DNA of 23,421 bases from a virus: positions 1-23,421 of IMG/VR virus record IMGVR_UViG_3300030329_000908. One strand, 5' to 3'. Numbering within the stretch: position 1 is the stretch's first letter; every line of letters starts with the position of its first letter. Under the pieces are notes generated by a model, which worked only from the letters and a program-made list of their open reading frames with translations, did not search any database and was not told where the DNA came from. Positions 20,801 to 23,421 of this stretch are shown piece by piece. A program made the position numbers and the translations under genes.

Positions 20801-23421
20801 TGAGGCAGAAGCAGAATTAAAAATTTATGAATACCTAGAAAGGAATTATGAATATTCTGATGCTTTAGGTGCTCCAAGCAAGGAGGTAGATGTAGAAATT
20901 AATTTGCCAAAAGCTAGTGAACCAGAAATACAAATAAGCGTTGCGCCTATTGACTCTATGAATATGAGCCAATTACGAAAATACATTTCAGACAATAACA
21001 TTGTAGATGCAGATGGCAACTTAATTAAGGGAACTTCTAAAGACGTTTTAAGAAAAAAAATCAGAAATGCCGAGTCTGCGTTCAAGCAAGCTGAAAAGAA
21101 AAAAGAAGTTAAGGTAGAGCCAGTCAGTAATAAGCAACCATTATCTTCTCCTAAAGAGTTTGAGGCTGAAATGAAGGAGGCGGAAGCTATTGAGGCAGAT
21201 GAATTAGATGAATTAAGTGATGTTGAGTATGTCGTTGACGACTTAGATGACTTGGATGATTTAGGTGATATTGATGCAGACGTAGAAAGATTTGATTTAG
21301 ACCCAGAGTTTAAAGAAGATTATAACGACGCAAGAATAGAAGACGCAGAAGAGAATGTTATTTTAGGCAAAGGTGGCGAGCTTGCTAAGAAACAATTAAA
21401 TCAAAGAATGTCTGAGTTTATTAAGTCAAGGCAAGCATATATAGGAGCACTATCTGGCGGAACATCTAAAGACAAAAAAGAATTATTAGCTGCTACTTTA
21501 AGAAGACATTTTGTTATGCTTCAAAGAGCTCTGGCAAAAATGGACGCTATTAATGGTAATGCTACGCAAACTGGTTATATGGCAAGAACAGTTCTTCCTC
21601 CTAAACAATCTTCGGGTGATTCAGCACTTTTAGATTGGCACAGGAAAGGACTTAATAAAGGTTATCTAAGCCCTAGAAACATTTTATCCTTAACAGAAAA
21701 ATATCATATAGGTAAAGATGGAAAGGAAATAGTTACCCAACATGCTAGGTCAGACAAAGGCTTGCAAGCTATGATTGATAGGTTTAATGAAAGCCCTATA
21801 TTAAAAACAAGAAGTATTCATAGACCTTTAACCCTTAATCCTCTTTCTGGTCAAAAGTTTTTTATGTCTTTTCCAAGACTTGCTCAGATTATAAAAGACC
21901 AAGGAAATGCTGGTTTAGTTTCTGGTTTTGGAACACAGTTTGCTGCAAGTGCTGGCTTGGCTTTGAAAAAGCCTAGAACTTATTTTGACAGTTTGGCTTT
22001 ACATGCAATGGTACTTGGAGGAGCAGATGTTGCAAGATTTAGAAAACAAGTTTTAAGAATAGAAAAAGCTATAAAAAAATCTGCTGTTAAAAATGAATCT
22101 TTGTTAAGAAGCAAGGGTGAAATAATTAAAGAGTTAAGGGTAGACCATAACATGCCTGACAATAAACCTATTAATTTAGTTCAAAGATTGTTTATACCAT
22201 CTGCTGACAATGTAGATATTGTTAGAAATATTGAAGAGCGTGGTGTTGATATAGATGATTTAAAACTAGATGAAGGCCAAGAGCCTTTAATGGTTGAATT
22301 GTTTGGCAAAGAATATGAAGTTCCAGTTTTTGGTTTAACATCTGGTGGTTTTGCTGCGGCACAACAAAGTGGAAAGGCAGCAAGAAAATATTGGATGATG
22401 GGAGTTTCTCTGAATGAAGCTATGGCAAGAGTTGTTATGTCTGGATTCATTGATAAATATACAAAAAACTTTGGCGGCAACTTACACACTAGAGAGCTTT
22501 TAAAAGAATTAATTTCGACTAAGATTTATCGAGGAGGAGAGTTAGAAAAATCTGTTGATGACTTGGAAATAACAGAAATGTTAAGAGCTTTAAGAGAGTG
22601 GAATGCTGGAAGGTCTGCTGGGGTGTTTGGTTTTAATGAACCCCAAGACTCATGGATGAAAACCAGAATGGGATATTGGTTAGACAAAAAAGAAGTTCCT
22701 GAAAAGCCAGAAGACTGGTGGTCAGAGCAAGCTGTAGAAAGTTGGAACAGGTGGCAAAACATAAACAGTTTATCGCCGAAAGAGTTTAAGCTTACTAGGG
22801 ATAAACTAGACATGATGTATGATGCTGACCAAGGTGCAAGAAGTAGAATGGAAGAATTAACTTTGCAACATGAAACAGATGCAGTTGCTAGTGCTTTCCA
22901 TGAGCTTTCTAAAAATCCTTGGACTGGTTTGTTTGCTAGGTTTGGAAAAACATCTGCTAACACATTTACTATGGGCATAGAGTCTACTCCACTATTTGGA
23001 CATTTTTGGTCAAGGCTTATTAAAAATAAAGGTAGGCAAACTCCAGCAGATATATTTAATGCGTGGGCAAAACAATCTGCATTTACAGGAGCTTTGCTTT
23101 TGGCTGGAACAATATATACTGTTACAAACAAATACAACAAGCGCAACCCAAAGAAAGAATTTAAAGAACAATTTAGTATTAACGAAAGGGGCGAAGTGGT
23201 TTTAAAAACTAAAGAACCAATGTGGAAAATACAAGAAAAGTGCATGGATAGATTTATTCATAATCCAGAACTTTTAGATGCAATGGTAGAAAGACATAAC
23301 ACTATTTACAACTTAGAGGGAGACAACGCTATAAATTCAGACGAGATGTTGGAAATTTTGTGGCAAGATTTAAAACCAGACAAAGGTGAAGCTACTATGA
23401 CATACGACAGGGCTGGCTTTG
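17856..23421 (+). CDS. Giant internal virion protein with transglycosylase domain, gp16-like (3' partial)
   Basis: The frame is open from ATG 17856-17858 (in a TAATG) to the window edge, 1855 codons without a stop; T7 gp16 has 1318. The N-terminal domain has the lytic transglycosylase signature GIESDYRLDAKSPTTTAKG followed by VYQF, with E46 as the likely catalytic acid. It would cut peptidoglycan as DNA is ejected. Hydrophobic segments at about 572-612 and 678-718 and near 1736-1755 could enter the inner membrane. Residues about 1035-1072 resemble a SAP-type helix-extended-helix (MSQLRKYISDNNI...GTSKDVLRKKI), and about 1113-1155 is strongly acidic. The rest is charged and helical. It would act as the last and largest ejected core protein. 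The end lies outside the window. Confidence 0.88.
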   Translation, partial: MKQDPNNPTVLEFLKSQRKRMGIPESEAQTFNANMYLFSNAVRGIESDYRLDAKSPTTTAKGVYQFTDDSVITAKNRMKNMGIDQKYIDAMPQDPRQWNDEQSDMAFYANMFGQTGSDNFLKKIAKGDSGAMKEAYYKFHHTNPDKKTIARTDKFINADTITAANNMIGVNPMMGAMGGMGAAMGSGGTEGAEETGLPKMIPNINNLQEQKTYADAITPPKGFNPFQGAEQEQVSGEPLLSPEAQSAAEVAGMVGFGEPEEVGQDIEQDVQETNAAVQKLKESRGVGFEDAEPHVQKAFQEFINEREQEGIVDPNYTPKVYLSAHKWIEPLLGNYNPNSSSNGILELLERVHGETLYDANNDVTLSQESLSYFVRQLEEQGFFAENGYLEKLQKYKGFSIPKNLDNETIISALLYQDLSFKHGSWQVENMRYADAQSSANPLGINNPDYIKYITEHKTDDVFTNIKNGLEIHRGYQTGNIPNPMLKPDGSGFEDFTNSQKEEQANKLLTYRLFDGSGKLSEYRRYFKDPSKLGTVEWIVEGIGKSMARAFNMFGLEYEPIEFGDDPELGAGWEIAGYTIPTVATALFTRGFGGGALMTTGVAGMTDALVQMATPREENLFNLLSYAGEERGFSSLVPDNLFGDIIAPVASVLDDVADSDLIDAFTIKEGNENIHNAIIGSVEGLAVGTSVGVAISATLPWIVKAALVGGSVGSGVVKGIKMSPQAVSKLAKKAQNSFLWTEVETQMYKDAIQEANGRLVNFYAGVPAKDIVKVLKAMAKGLSKVVKLRGQGKKYTSTDFHEVVKQNEIEADNIIKSIKENKYKDVDDIEEAIDNLDKSISEEAKKGNFNVPRPIKKLTKKILEARKELNKVREDLTGESKVVKESEVGEPERGQIYEDALEWLGTSQHARELRQISEGDEDMLDIVNLRYERQGEPILKDMEDVRLRLEDLDGKAKTINDRFMANHGRGVAQNGMDGYRFRSEAEAELKIYEYLERNYEYSDALGAPSKEVDVEINLPKASEPEIQISVAPIDSMNMSQLRKYISDNNIVDADGNLIKGTSKDVLRKKIRNAESAFKQAEKKKEVKVEPVSNKQPLSSPKEFEAEMKEAEAIEADELDELSDVEYVVDDLDDLDDLGDIDADVERFDLDPEFKEDYNDARIEDAEENVILGKGGELAKKQLNQRMSEFIKSRQAYIGALSGGTSKDKKELLAATLRRHFVMLQRALAKMDAINGNATQTGYMARTVLPPKQSSGDSALLDWHRKGLNKGYLSPRNILSLTEKYHIGKDGKEIVTQHARSDKGLQAMIDRFNESPILKTRSIHRPLTLNPLSGQKFFMSFPRLAQIIKDQGNAGLVSGFGTQFAASAGLALKKPRTYFDSLALHAMVLGGADVARFRKQVLRIEKAIKKSAVKNESLLRSKGEIIKELRVDHNMPDNKPINLVQRLFIPSADNVDIVRNIEERGVDIDDLKLDEGQEPLMVELFGKEYEVPVFGLTSGGFAAAQQSGKAARKYWMMGVSLNEAMARVVMSGFIDKYTKNFGGNLHTRELLKELISTKIYRGGELEKSVDDLEITEMLRALREWNAGRSAGVFGFNEPQDSWMKTRMGYWLDKKEVPEKPEDWWSEQAVESWNRWQNINSLSPKEFKLTRDKLDMMYDADQGARSRMEELTLQHETDAVASAFHELSKNPWTGLFARFGKTSANTFTMGIESTPLFGHFWSRLIKNKGRQTPADIFNAWAKQSAFTGALLLAGTIYTVTNKYNKRNPKKEFKEQFSINERGEVVLKTKEPMWKIQEKCMDRFIHNPELLDAMVERHNTIYNLEGDNAINSDEMLEILWQDLKPDKGEATMTYDRAGF

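Noticed and set aside
22526-23245. A 239-codon minus-strand frame, plus other minus-strand frames from 17994 to 22489
   Set aside because: They are complements of the gp16-like gene, whose own frame is continuous and matches the family. Their composition (Ser, Leu, Phe rich) is typical of antisense shadows.
1-23421. tRNA genes, rRNA, CRISPR arrays, insertion sequences, integrase or attachment sites
   Set aside because: I looked for cloverleaf-like segments, spaced repeats, transposase or integrase motifs and flanking inverted repeats, and saw none. Nearly all of the DNA is occupied by genes.

Overview
The window is a stretch of an AT-rich, tailed double-stranded DNA phage genome whose virion genes follow the order of coliphage T7. 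The host is probably a Gram-negative bacterium, because the genes for the internal (ejected) core proteins gp14, gp15 and gp16, including an N-terminal murein transglycosylase, are all present. The overall look resembles AT-rich marine podoviruses, but this is inference. No RNA polymerase, DNA polymerase, integrase, terminase, tail fibre or tRNA gene is visible here.

Layout. (1) 1-766, minus strand: a 33-residue membrane peptide, a 75-residue protein with one membrane segment and a tandem heptad tail (holin-like in outline), and a small HExxH putative metallopeptidase. (2) 866-1905, plus strand: a calcineurin-type phosphoesterase and a helical protein of unknown function. (3) 5482 down to 2034, minus strand: a compact DNA-metabolism operon. 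In transcription order it holds a putative single-strand annealing protein with an SSB-like acidic tip, a CxxC zinc-finger protein, a LexA-type DNA-binding domain without a protease, a RuvC-like resolvase, a C5 cytosine methyltransferase and a small winged-helix-like protein. (4) 5483-5729: a divergent control region with candidate promoters, a 15-bp palindrome and an 11-bp direct repeat. (5) 5730 to the window end, plus strand: the virion module. Its order is a short conserved protein, gp7.3-like protein, portal (gp8), scaffold (gp9), an extra 116-residue protein, a small hydrophobic ORF, major capsid protein (gp10), a terminator-like hairpin, tail tube A (gp11), an enlarged tail tube B (gp12), a gp13-like protein, a membrane/coiled-coil protein, gp14, gp15, and a giant gp16-like transglycosylase that is still open at the right edge after 1855 codons.

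How it works together. The minus operon would serve recombination, junction resolution and DNA modification. The plus module builds the capsid, the short tail and the ejection machine. Most virion genes are joined by TAATG or ATGA overlaps, which points to translational coupling.

The most unusual observation is a second, 306-codon reading frame lying +1 inside the cytosine methyltransferase gene. Its product carries motifs (WxTP, LNPxWVExLMGxPxxWT) that I recognise from phage methylase-type proteins, while the main frame is a complete C5 methyltransferase. Other points of interest are the SAP-like domain and acidic stretch in the giant ejection protein, an inserted beta domain in tail tube B, and the LexA-type regulator near a palindromic divergent promoter region.
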